Source: Pseudomonadota bacterium
Lineage (GTDB): Bacteria; Desulfobacterota; Desulfobulbia; Desulfobulbales; DAOVYS01
Length of the DNA: 16,850 nt
NCBI GenBank assembly: GCA_030635485.1
Contig: DAOVYS010000029.1
Coordinates: 1 to 16,850, forward strand
Reading direction: 5' to 3'
The translations under genes and the position numbers were made by a program. Shown here one piece after another: positions 6,914-14,803 of this stretch. The stretch's first letter is position 1. Every line of letters begins with the position of its first letter. Below the pieces are notes generated by a model that did not search any database, was not told the DNA's origin, and worked only from the letters and a program-made list of their open reading frames with translations.

Positions 6914-7696
6914 ATGTCGGCGGATAAACGGTTATATCTGGGCGTTCCGGTGGAGCGGCCTAAAGCGGCTTTTTTCGATTTTACCTCCTGCGAAGGTTGT
7001 CAGCTGCAGATGCTGAACAACGAGGCTACGTTGCTTGATTTTCTTTCACTTTTGGATATTGTCAATTTCCGGGAGGCCATGAGTGAACGTTCCGATGATT
7101 ATGAAATTGCCTTTGTGGAAGGCAGTATAAGCAGGGCTGATGAGGTTGAACGGCTGAAAAAGATTCGTGCACAGGCCAAAATTCTGGTTGCTGTCGGCTC
7201 CTGTGCCTGCTTTGGTGGTGTAAATCAGTTGAAAAATCGTTTTGGTGATCTTGACTGGGTAAAGCGGGAGGTCTACGGATCCAACCCTGTGGACAGCACG
7301 GAGGTCCGGCCTGTTTCAGCCTTTGTCACGGTTGATCTTAAGATCTATGGCTGTCCGGTCAAAAAGGAAGAGGTAGAAGTGATTGTCACCAACCTGGTGC
7401 TCGGAAAGTCCATAGTCCATCCATCATATCCAGTCTGCATGGAGTGCAAGGCCAACCATAATATCTGCCTTTTTGATCTTGGCGAACCGTGTTTAGGGCC
7501 GATTACCCGGGCAGGCTGCGATTCCTGGTGCCCCAGTAACCGAATGGGCTGCTGGGGATGCCGGGGACCGGCCGAGGTTGCCAATGTAGAACAGTTGCGG
7601 GAGATTATGCTGAAACATGGTTTTTCAGAAGAAGAGATGATTGACCGGCTGGAATGTTTCGGCGGTTTTTCGACTTATCTTAGTGAACTTAAATAA
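6914..7696 (+). CDS. hydD: [NiFe] hydrogenase small subunit (delta)
   Basis: This 260-residue subunit should carry three Fe-S clusters that lead electrons away from the Ni-Fe site of HydA. The proximal cluster cysteines are C26 and C29 (TSCEGC), C97 (GSCAC) and C147 (YGCP). Eight more cysteines, C175, C178, C185, C193, C202, C206, C213 and C216, including CLGPITRAGC and CWGCRG, fit two further 4Fe-4S clusters as in group 3b/3c enzymes. There is no twin-arginine signal peptide and no membrane anchor, so the enzyme is cytoplasmic, unlike uptake hydrogenases. The 138-base gap to hydG holds a strong hairpin. No strong ribosome binding site precedes the ATG. hydA follows 28 bases later. Confidence 0.93.
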   Translation: MSADKRLYLGVPVERPKAAFFDFTSCEGCQLQMLNNEATLLDFLSLLDIVNFREAMSERSDDYEIAFVEGSISRADEVERLKKIRAQAKILVAVGSCACFGGVNQLKNRFGDLDWVKREVYGSNPVDSTEVRPVSAFVTVDLKIYGCPVKKEEVEVIVTNLVLGKSIVHPSYPVCMECKANHNICLFDLGEPCLGPITRAGCDSWCPSNRMGCWGCRGPAEVANVEQLREIMLKHGFSEEEMIDRLECFGGFSTYLSELK

Positions 7697-7724
7697 CTGC
7701 CGACTGACAACTTGTAATCAATAT

Positions 7725-8999
7725 ATGAAAATTTCCTGTGATATCAAAGTAGATCATCTAACCCGGGTCGAAGGCCATGGTAATATCCGGATTAAGATCA
7801 GAAATGGCCGGGTTGAGCAGGCGCGCTGGGATGTGGTTGAAACCCCGCGTTTTTTTGAGGCCATGCTGGTCGGGAAAAAATGGAATAACGCACCCTGGAT
7901 ATGTGCAAGGATCTGCGGAATATGTTCCATAGGCCACACCTTGGCAAGTATCAGGGCCATTGAGAACGGATTCGGCATTAAGCCTAGCGAACAGACCAGT
8001 GTGTTGCGGCTTTTGTTAAAGCACATGGAAACATTGCAAAGCCACCTGCTCCATTTATACTTTCTGGCGGCGCCTGATTTTCTGAATGTCGGCAGTGTGA
8101 TGCCGTTGATCGAATCACATCCGGAAGTGGTGAAAAGGGCGGCCCGTCTGAAACAGCTTGCCAATGATGCCTGCGATGTGATAGGCGGCCGCCGCCTCCA
8201 TCCCACCAGAACGGTTGTCGGCGGGTTTACCATGCTGCCGGAAAAATCTCAGCTCTCTTCGCTTAAAAAACGTATGCAGGCGGCAGTCCCCGATCTGACA
8301 GCTACTGTTGAACTCTTTCAGACGTTTACACTGCCTGATTTTGAAAGAGAGACTGAATTTGTGTCGTTAAAAGGCGATGAGAGGTATCCTTTTATCGGGG
8401 GTGGTCTGATTTCAACAGACCAAGTGGAAATGGAGGAACACGACTACCTGAAAATGACCAACGAGTTTGTGGTTGACCATTCAACATCAAAATGGAGCCG
8501 CCTTTCCAGGCAATCTTTTGCCGTTGGCGCCTTGGCGCGTCTTAATAATAATTTTTCCTTTCTTCATCCAGAGGCAAGGGAGGTTGCCGAGGGTTTTTCT
8601 CTGGCCCCGGTAAACAATAATCCTTTTATGAACAATATTGCGCAACTGGTGGAATGTGTTCATGTGGTCATGGATAGTATTTCACTGATTGATAATCTTT
8701 TAGACAGGGAGTGGACCGAGGTAAGGCAGCCGGTTTGTCCTCGGGCAGGCCTGGGAGTCGGGGCATTGGAGGTGCCTCGCGGGATTCTTTATCATGCCTA
8801 TGAGTTTGACAATGCGGGCAGAATCATAAAAGCGGACTGTGTCATCCCCACCAGCCAGAATAACGCAAACATTCATTATGATATCTTTGAACTGGCTCAA
8901 CAGTCAGCGTCCAGGGGTAAATCGGATGGAGAGATTCAACATCTGGCCGAAATGCTGGTGCGAGCATATGATCCTTGTATTTCCTGCTCAGTTCATTAA
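7725..8999 (+). CDS. hydA: [NiFe] hydrogenase large subunit (alpha), lacking a C-terminal extension
   Basis: This 424-residue catalytic subunit binds the Ni-Fe(CN)2CO site and splits or makes H2. The N-terminal motif is LTRVEGHG (12-19) and the first metal site is R62-I-C64-G-I-C67-x3-H71; the second is D416-P-C418-x2-C421-x2-H424. His424 is the last residue: the stop codon comes directly after it, so there is no C-terminal peptide of the kind that a maturation endopeptidase normally removes after this histidine. The start at ATG 7725 gives MKISCDIKVDHLTRVEG, which matches the family; an in-frame ATG at 7641 lies within hydD and adds unrelated residues. No clear ribosome binding site is seen, so coupling to hydD is likely. 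No hyp maturation genes or endopeptidase gene are in the window. Confidence 0.94.
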   Translation: MKISCDIKVDHLTRVEGHGNIRIKIRNGRVEQARWDVVETPRFFEAMLVGKKWNNAPWICARICGICSIGHTLASIRAIENGFGIKPSEQTSVLRLLLKHMETLQSHLLHLYFLAAPDFLNVGSVMPLIESHPEVVKRAARLKQLANDACDVIGGRRLHPTRTVVGGFTMLPEKSQLSSLKKRMQAAVPDLTATVELFQTFTLPDFERETEFVSLKGDERYPFIGGGLISTDQVEMEEHDYLKMTNEFVVDHSTSKWSRLSRQSFAVGALARLNNNFSFLHPEAREVAEGFSLAPVNNNPFMNNIAQLVECVHVVMDSISLIDNLLDREWTEVRQPVCPRAGLGVGALEVPRGILYHAYEFDNAGRIIKADCVIPTSQNNANIHYDIFELAQQSASRGKSDGEIQHLAEMLVRAYDPCISCSVH

Positions 9000-9035
9000 C
9001 TTACCATGAAATAGCTGATAGAAGAGGAGTCTGTT

Positions 9036-9380
9036 ATGAGTACCAGGTTTTTTAATAGTAAGGAAATGGACTTTGTTGATCATCCTAAGTTTGAAAATGT
9101 GAAGATAGCGGTTCTTGTCACGAGCAAGGAGACGAATAGTGTAAGCATCTGCATGTTGGATATTGCACCGGATACGGAGATTCCGGTTCATACGCACGAT
9201 CCGCAGGTTGATTCCATTTTTATCGTTTCAGGTGAGGGCGAGGCCTTTGTCAACGGCGGTTGGAGGAAAATTGAAGACGGAGACCACATTTTTGTGCCTG
9301 CCACTGAAGAACACGGGATCAGAAACACAGGTCACGAAACCCTGAGACTTTTTGTGCATCACAGTCCTCCGCTGCTTTAA
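9036..9380 (+). CDS. Single-domain cupin protein
   Basis: This 114-residue protein is a small metal-binding beta-barrel of the cupin_2 type. Cupin motif 1 is seen as VHTHDPQVDSIFIVSGEG with H52, H54 and D59 (Asp in place of the usual Glu), and motif 2 as GDHIFVPATEEHGIRN with H93 and N97. These would hold one divalent metal ion. A GAGGAG lies 7 bases before the ATG. It begins 36 bases after hydA with no terminator between, so it may be transcribed with the hydrogenase. Cupins of this size have many roles, including sugar binding, dioxygenase-type chemistry and regulation, and the substrate cannot be told from sequence. A direct part in hydrogenase function is only suggested by position. Confidence 0.82.
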   Translation: MSTRFFNSKEMDFVDHPKFENVKIAVLVTSKETNSVSICMLDIAPDTEIPVHTHDPQVDSIFIVSGEGEAFVNGGWRKIEDGDHIFVPATEEHGIRNTGHETLRLFVHHSPPLL

Positions 9381-9456
9381 AAGCGCGATAGGTTACATTA
9401 TTTTTTCTGACAAACGTACAACTCATTTTTGCGTGAACCGGATAATTCGAGTGGTT

Positions 9457-10530
9457 ATGAAAATGAAAAAATTGCTGTTTATACTGTTTATATGTTTATC
9501 AACACACCAGTTGCAGGCAGGTGAAACGGTCATTGCCCAGGGTATGAGTTTTTTTGAGCCCGGCAGGGAGGCCATTGCCCGGGAAAAGGCCCTTGACGAG
9601 GCAAAGCGTGAAGCTATTGAAAAGGCTGTCGGCGTTGCTGTCGAGTCAAGAACCGTGGTTGAGAATTTTCGGTTGAGCCGGGATCAGGTGCTTACCCATT
9701 CCTCGGGTTACCTGAAGAAGTTGGAGATTCTTGAGGAAAACAAGACCGATCTCGGCGCCTATATGGTAAAGATCCGGGCGGAGGTAGAGATATCCGCACT
9801 GGTAGAAGACCTTGACCGTTTCAAGAAGATTCTGGGATGGCAGAAGAATCCCAGGGTCCGGGTCATTGTTGAGCCTGGAATTGATTATAAACATAGATCA
9901 GCAGCGGTGAAATCGGCAAATCGTCTTGCCGGGAAACTCAAACTCGACGGATTCAGGGTCTTTATGGGAGAGGAAAAAGGTGATTCCGGGATGGGACTTC
10001 TGGTGGGAATCGGACTTGAACTCTCAACAAGCGAATCAGATTATCAGGGGTTGCAATTGAGCCTTAATGAAATCAGCCTGACCGCAAATATTTATAGGTC
10101 CGGAGATAAGGAGGTCCTGGCAACGGCAACCGCTGTCCAGTCAGTGCCAGGCTCAAACAGGCTGAAGGCCCTGGACAAGGGCGGGGCCGAATGCGTGGAC
10201 GCTGTCTGGGCCGACATGCGCAGTCAGCTTACCAGGATCTGGGAAGAGGAGTTCTATTCTCAGAGGGAGATCGACCTTGTTGTAAAGAACGTTTCTTCAC
10301 ATGCCGGAGCCCTGGAAATCGCGGACACCTTTAAGTCGGATGTGAGCGGTGTGGCCGGCGCGGAATTGATTCGTTTCAGTAATAATTCCGCTGCATACGG
10401 CCTGATTTACAAAGGCTGGCCCGAGCACCTGGTTAATGAACTTCAGATGTCATACTTTAAAAATCGTTATTTTGACGCGGTTTTGGAGGAGATTTCGGGA
10501 AACAGAATCACAATCAGGATAAAGAAATAG
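9457..10530 (+). CDS. Exported FlgT-like (N-terminal domain) protein
   Basis: The 357-residue protein starts at ATG 9457 (a second ATG at 9463 is equally possible) with a signal peptide MKMKKLLFILFICLSTHQLQA, cleaved before GETVIAQG. An upstream in-frame ATG at 9352 lies within the cupin gene and would hide the signal peptide. Residues about 25-135 have the alanine-rich pattern seen in the FlgT N-terminal and LPP20-like families: KALDEAKREAIEKAVGVAVE, then LTHSSGYLKKLEILEE and YMVKIRAEVEIS. The rest shows alternating beta strands and helices (RVRVIVEPGID, GLLVGIGLELS) that could be the middle and C-terminal FlgT domains. FlgT in Vibrio helps build the flagellar H ring; here no flagellar genes are in view, so the role is more likely general outer-membrane assembly together with the CsgG-type neighbour. 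The next gene follows after 90 bases. Confidence 0.68.
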   Translation: MKMKKLLFILFICLSTHQLQAGETVIAQGMSFFEPGREAIAREKALDEAKREAIEKAVGVAVESRTVVENFRLSRDQVLTHSSGYLKKLEILEENKTDLGAYMVKIRAEVEISALVEDLDRFKKILGWQKNPRVRVIVEPGIDYKHRSAAVKSANRLAGKLKLDGFRVFMGEEKGDSGMGLLVGIGLELSTSESDYQGLQLSLNEISLTANIYRSGDKEVLATATAVQSVPGSNRLKALDKGGAECVDAVWADMRSQLTRIWEEEFYSQREIDLVVKNVSSHAGALEIADTFKSDVSGVAGAELIRFSNNSAAYGLIYKGWPEHLVNELQMSYFKNRYFDAVLEEISGNRITIRIKK

Positions 10531-10575
10531 GTGAACGGTTACATAAAAGCAAATGTCGAAGGCCATCAGAGATAG

Positions 10576-10604
10576 CTGACATATTTTACTCGGATGTATA
10601 CAAT
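10576..10604 (+). promoter_or_regulatory. Possible promoter before the TPR-CsgG lipoprotein gene
   Basis: CTGACA (10576-10581, 5 of 6 to TTGACA) and TACAAT (10599-10604, 5 of 6 to TATAAT) are spaced by 17 bases. The predicted start would fall almost on the GGAGG ribosome binding site (10611-10615), giving a very short leader, so this is a tentative call. Confidence 0.35.
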
Positions 10605-10620
10605 AACTACGGAGGATGTT

Positions 10621-12621
10621 ATGAGAAACAGGCCATTTTATTACGCTGGGCTCTATGTGCTGCTGGTATTTTTTCTTTCTGCCTGCGGGACGGGTCAGAA
10701 GCAGTTTGATGTCGGCATGCAGTTGAGTCAGACCGGCAAATACAAGGAAGCCATAGCCTACATGGAGCAGGCGGTTGCAAATGAACCTCATAACAAGGAA
10801 TACCAGAAGGGGCTTGCGGAAGAGAAGGAGAAGTGGATCAACAGTTTTGTGGAACAGGGCAAAAAAGAGCTGGATCCTGTGGACACACTTACAATGAGGG
10901 CCATCGGCCGTGCCAGGGCCAAATTGATCCTGGCCCGGGAAATAGATGCCGGCAACGCGGCTGTAACAGGGTTTGCCCGTGAACTTGAATCAAATGAAAC
11001 AGATCTGGTTGCACGGGTCAAATCTCTGTATGATCAGGCAAAAGAGTATATTGAATCAGAGGAGTGGCTTAAGGCCTATTTCAGCCTGCAGCAGATTCAG
11101 ACCTCTTTCCCGAATTACGAAGATTCATTCCAGTTGCTGACCCAGACGGCTGACAAGGGATCTCATGCCTTGTATGAAAAGGGCAAGGCCTTGTTTGATA
11201 AAGATGATTTCAATGGCGCCACTGAGTCCTTTACAAAGGCCCTTTCTCTCAAAAGTGATCATAAGCATGCACGGGAGCTTCTGTCTAGTGCCGGAGAGCG
11301 TGATAATAAAGGCTATTTTGTCAAGCAGGCGCGCAAGGCTGCCCAATTTCAGAAGTGGGACGATGCTGTAATAGCATATGAGCGTGCCCTTAAATACGAT
11401 CCAAAGGATCGGAATCTTCCGCCTCTTATAGAGCAGGTCCGAGCAAAGGCGGCTGATTATTACGTCAGGACGTCCAATGATATGATGAATGGGGGGTGGC
11501 TGCTGAAGGCCTTTGAAAATTTCGATCTTGCCGTGAAATATGCAGGCACGCCGGAACCTTATCAAATGGGGCGGCTGCGCCAGGATCTTTGCTCCCGCGC
11601 CTCTTCTCTGGCCTCTGGGTTTAAAGACCAGGGAAAGAGCGGCAGCGCGTGGTTCTGGTACATAAAGATAAAGGGGATCAGTCCCCAATTTCCGGGCATC
11701 TTTCACCTGACACAGACCATGGAGGACCGGATCGGTCAGCAGGTGAAAAAGTCCATCGCGGTATTTGACTTCAGCAGTCCTTCAGACAATGTAGATGCCG
11801 GCATAATCGTTGCCAATAACCTGATCACCTATCTGTTCAAGAATGCGAGCGGGGATGTCAAGATTCTTGAACGGGAAAATTTGAAATCGATCCTGGAAGA
11901 GATGAAATTGGGGCAGATCGGCGTTGTGTCCGCCAATTCAGCCAAAGAAATGGGACGTGTTTACGGCATTGACGTGGCAATAATGGGCAGTGTCCTCCTG
12001 TTCAAGGTTGATTCGACATCGTCACAGGGGACAAAGACCGTGCGCTATGAGATCGGCACAAAGATTGAAGACAATCTTGAATATCTTAACTGGAGAGCCA
12101 GACATCCGAACGCTTCCTCGGAATTGCTTGCCAAGGCCCCGCCCGCCAAGGTCCGGGTGCCTGAATACGCGGAAAAGGACTATGCCGTGTCAAGCCATAA
12201 AAAGATCGGGTTTATGCAGCTCTCTTTCCGGATCGTGGATGTGGCCACGGGTGAGAATATCCAGGTCAAGACCATTGAAAGAAAAATTGCGGTTGAGGAT
12301 GAGGCCAGCGCCGGACTCGCAGAGGCAAAGGTAGTGTATGATCCATTGGAGATCGCCACTGACACTGACCTCCTGCAACAGATGACGAACGAGGTGGTCG
12401 CGGAGCTGGGACGCGAGGCCTTAAGGCCGCTTCAGAATCTTGAGCAGATTTATTTTCAGGAGGGTGACAACTATCTGCGGCGGCGCGATATCCTGCCGGC
12501 GGCAGAGAGCTTTGTCGAGGCCCTGTTCGATGAAAAGCTGAAGCGGATTCAGGGTTCGCCCATTACCCGAAAGGCAATGGAGAACCTGAACAATATTTTT
12601 CGCGATTATCGGGTTAATTAG
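10621..12621 (+). CDS. Outer-membrane lipoprotein with TPRs and a CsgG-like domain
   Basis: The 666-residue protein starts at ATG 10621, 5 bases after GGAGG; an in-frame ATG at 10594 has no such site. Its lipoprotein signal peptide has the lipobox LSAC with Cys22, followed by Gly, which favours outer-membrane sorting. Residues about 27-360 are helical TPR-like repeats (FDVGMQLSQTGKYKEAIAYM, LYEKGKALFDKDDFNGATES, WDDAVIAYERALKYDPKDR). Residues about 375-560 form a CsgG-like domain: KSIAVFDFSSPSD, then VKILERENLKSILEEM and the MGRVYGIDVAIMGSVLLF strand pair. A last TPR-like helix pair lies near the end (IYFQEGDNYLRRRDILPAA). CsgG itself is a nine-fold outer-membrane secretion pore for curli; many TPR-CsgG fusions exist without curli, with unknown cargo. 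It sits between the FlgT-like and FN3 genes, which suggests one envelope system. Confidence 0.8.
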   Translation: MRNRPFYYAGLYVLLVFFLSACGTGQKQFDVGMQLSQTGKYKEAIAYMEQAVANEPHNKEYQKGLAEEKEKWINSFVEQGKKELDPVDTLTMRAIGRARAKLILAREIDAGNAAVTGFARELESNETDLVARVKSLYDQAKEYIESEEWLKAYFSLQQIQTSFPNYEDSFQLLTQTADKGSHALYEKGKALFDKDDFNGATESFTKALSLKSDHKHARELLSSAGERDNKGYFVKQARKAAQFQKWDDAVIAYERALKYDPKDRNLPPLIEQVRAKAADYYVRTSNDMMNGGWLLKAFENFDLAVKYAGTPEPYQMGRLRQDLCSRASSLASGFKDQGKSGSAWFWYIKIKGISPQFPGIFHLTQTMEDRIGQQVKKSIAVFDFSSPSDNVDAGIIVANNLITYLFKNASGDVKILERENLKSILEEMKLGQIGVVSANSAKEMGRVYGIDVAIMGSVLLFKVDSTSSQGTKTVRYEIGTKIEDNLEYLNWRARHPNASSELLAKAPPAKVRVPEYAEKDYAVSSHKKIGFMQLSFRIVDVATGENIQVKTIERKIAVEDEASAGLAEAKVVYDPLEIATDTDLLQQMTNEVVAELGREALRPLQNLEQIYFQEGDNYLRRRDILPAAESFVEALFDEKLKRIQGSPITRKAMENLNNIFRDYRVN

Positions 12622-12655
12622 GTGAAAGGTGAAAGGTTGAAGGCTGAAGGTTGAA
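12621..12655. repeat. Five tandem 7-base repeats
   Basis: GGTGAAA, GGTGAAA, GGTTGAA, GGCTGAA and GGTTGAA follow each other directly, starting at the last base of the stop codon of the lipoprotein gene. The run is purine-rich with no hairpin. It lies in the 78-base gap before the FN3 gene and looks like a slippage-prone intergenic simple repeat. Confidence 0.8.
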
Positions 12656-12699
12656 AAGGGCCGTTTCCGGATAGAGATTTAACCTGGAGGGGATGATTT

Positions 12700-14700
12700 A
12701 TGACGCGCACACGCCATGTTCTTCTGCTCGCTGTTGCATTTTTTTTAATATTCTGGGCTGTTGTTGAGTCCCGGGCGAATAGAGATGTGTTGGCGATCTT
12801 TAATTTCCGGCCGGTAAACATGGAAGCCATGGGATATAACGGTGAGATTCTGTTTGCCTTGATTTCCACGCTGGAGGAGAAGAAAGCTGTTGAAATTATG
12901 CCTCGGAGGGAGATGGAGGAGATCCTGTTTCAAGAGGGACTGATCCAGGGAGACAATTCCGAGGCCGTGCTCCAGGCAGGCAAAGTCCTGGGTGTGCGGT
13001 TCATACTTTTCGGCAATGTTTCCAAACAGGGCAGCGCAATCCGGTCTCAGCTCAGCCTCATGGATGTTCCGGAAAAGCGGGTGATAAAGAAGTGGTCCCA
13101 CTCGTTTTCAGGAAGGGATAGCATTTTAGCCAAGGCCCCGCAGATCGCGGACGAACTGATTGCTGCCGTGAACGCGTGGGGACAGGATCGGAGTCCCTCC
13201 GGCCATGTCTCTGAAATGATGCAAGAGGGGCCGCAGGTCAATATTGAAAATTTAAGGGGCAGGAGCAGCGGCAGCCAGGTTATTTTGACATGGAAATTTG
13301 ATCCTGCCCAGCCGATTACAGGGTTTCAGGTATACCGTTCGGACAGGCGTCAGGGACCCTACCAGTTTGTCGGCAAGACAAACAAGAATGAATATCTGGA
13401 TTCCAGGGCCGTTACAGGTCGAGTTTACTATTACCGGGTCGGCATTCTTGACGTGACCGGTCGGGAAGTAAAGAGCAACGAAACCGTGAGCGTTGAACAT
13501 ACCGGCGAGAAAATGCCTCATCCGCCGTTACCAATGGAAGGAGAGGGGTTTGTGCGCCGAACGGCCATCAAGTTCATTCCATCCCTGCAGAACCAACAGG
13601 AAAATATCAGAATATCACAATACAGGATCTACCGCAGGAAAGATGCTGACAAAGAATGGGAACACATTACCTCTGTAAAACCGGAACAGAAGTCTTCTTA
13701 TGATCTTTTTTTTAAGGTGGAAGATATGAAAGGTCTTGAAGACGGGCAGACCTACATGTATGCCGTCTCCAGCCTGGACAAAAAGAAAAAGGAGAGCGAG
13801 TTGTCGGATGCAATTTCCGTGACCACTCTCCCCTGTCCAGTCTTGACCCTTGAAAAGGATGATATGCTACGTAAGATCGTGTTCTCCTGGAAGCCTTTTG
13901 AAAAAGTCGATGGTTACAGGCTCTACAGAAAGATCGGAGGATCCGACTGGAAGGAGGTCGCCAGGATAAGCAGCTGGCAAAAGCCTATTCATGAGGACAA
14001 GAAAGGCCTTTCCGACGGGGGCGATTATCTCTATTATCTTACAGCTTATGACTCCAAGGGAGAGACCGGCCCCTCAAATGAGATAGGCGCAAAGACCAAG
14101 GATTTGCCCCGATTTCCGGAAGGGGTGCGGGCACAGGGAGGTCTTGTCAAATCAGTCAGGATTTCGTGGACTCCGCTTAAGGATTCCGACGTTGGCGGAT
14201 ATGGGATTTATCGGGGCACTGATACGGCAAGACTTGAGCGGATTGCCAAGGTGAGAGGATATAAGTCCGCTACCTATATGGATAAAGGGACCGGCTTTAC
14301 GCGTCTGGAAGATGGGCAGACCTATTTTTACGCTGTTGAGAGTTATAATCTGCATGGCGCGGAAGGCCCGCTTTCTACTACGCTCAAGGCGACAACCAAG
14401 CCCAGGCCCGTGGCTATTAACGGCTTTGCGGCAGCAGCGGCTTTCGACCATATCCTTGTTACATGGGATAAAAATTCAGAGCTGGACATCAAGGCAAATC
14501 TTCTATACCGGAGCCGTAATCAGGGAAGATGGTCAAAAATCAAGGCATTGGCCATTGGCGAGACCCGATTCGCGGACAATGATCTGAAACCGGAAACCAC
14601 CTATCAATACCGAATAATCGCTGAAGACGTAGATGGTCTTAAGAGTGATCCCGTGGACAGCAACGTGGTTTTGAGCCCGATTCGCAAGGTTGAGAAATGA
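12700..14700 (+). CDS. Exported protein: CsgG/TolB-like domain plus five fibronectin type III domains
   Basis: The 666-residue protein follows a strong site GGAGGGG (12686-12692). Residues 1-26 are a signal peptide ending in SRA, so the mature chain begins near NRDVLAIFNF. Residues about 27-165 resemble the CsgG/FlgO/TolB N-terminal fold: VLAIFNFRPVN, EIMPRREMEEILFQEG, then AGKVLGVRFILFGNVSKQG. Five FN3 domains follow at about 192-268, 285-375, 390-466, 484-566 and 580-662, each with the W strand (LTWKF, FSWKP, ISWTP, VTWDK), a G-x-x-x-YR strand and a late Y-x-Y/A-V strand. There is no lipobox and no sortase or LPXTG signal. FN3 arrays usually bind proteins or carbohydrates, or act as spacers. 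It may be the partner or cargo of the TPR-CsgG lipoprotein just upstream. How it is held at the cell surface is not clear. Confidence 0.8.
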   Translation: MTRTRHVLLLAVAFFLIFWAVVESRANRDVLAIFNFRPVNMEAMGYNGEILFALISTLEEKKAVEIMPRREMEEILFQEGLIQGDNSEAVLQAGKVLGVRFILFGNVSKQGSAIRSQLSLMDVPEKRVIKKWSHSFSGRDSILAKAPQIADELIAAVNAWGQDRSPSGHVSEMMQEGPQVNIENLRGRSSGSQVILTWKFDPAQPITGFQVYRSDRRQGPYQFVGKTNKNEYLDSRAVTGRVYYYRVGILDVTGREVKSNETVSVEHTGEKMPHPPLPMEGEGFVRRTAIKFIPSLQNQQENIRISQYRIYRRKDADKEWEHITSVKPEQKSSYDLFFKVEDMKGLEDGQTYMYAVSSLDKKKKESELSDAISVTTLPCPVLTLEKDDMLRKIVFSWKPFEKVDGYRLYRKIGGSDWKEVARISSWQKPIHEDKKGLSDGGDYLYYLTAYDSKGETGPSNEIGAKTKDLPRFPEGVRAQGGLVKSVRISWTPLKDSDVGGYGIYRGTDTARLERIAKVRGYKSATYMDKGTGFTRLEDGQTYFYAVESYNLHGAEGPLSTTLKATTKPRPVAINGFAAAAAFDHILVTWDKNSELDIKANLLYRSRNQGRWSKIKALAIGETRFADNDLKPETTYQYRIIAEDVDGLKSDPVDSNVVLSPIRKVEK

Positions 14701-14803
14701 TGAATGACGAGTGACTGATAAAGTGGTTCTAGATATTTTCCGGCATCAAGCCGAATATTTACGATAAGTTACCCAAATATTTATTATTAATGGAGCGTTG
14801 GAT

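Noticed and set aside
9352..9456. Upstream start of the FlgT-like gene inside the cupin gene
   Set aside because: It would bury a clear signal peptide behind 35 unrelated residues.
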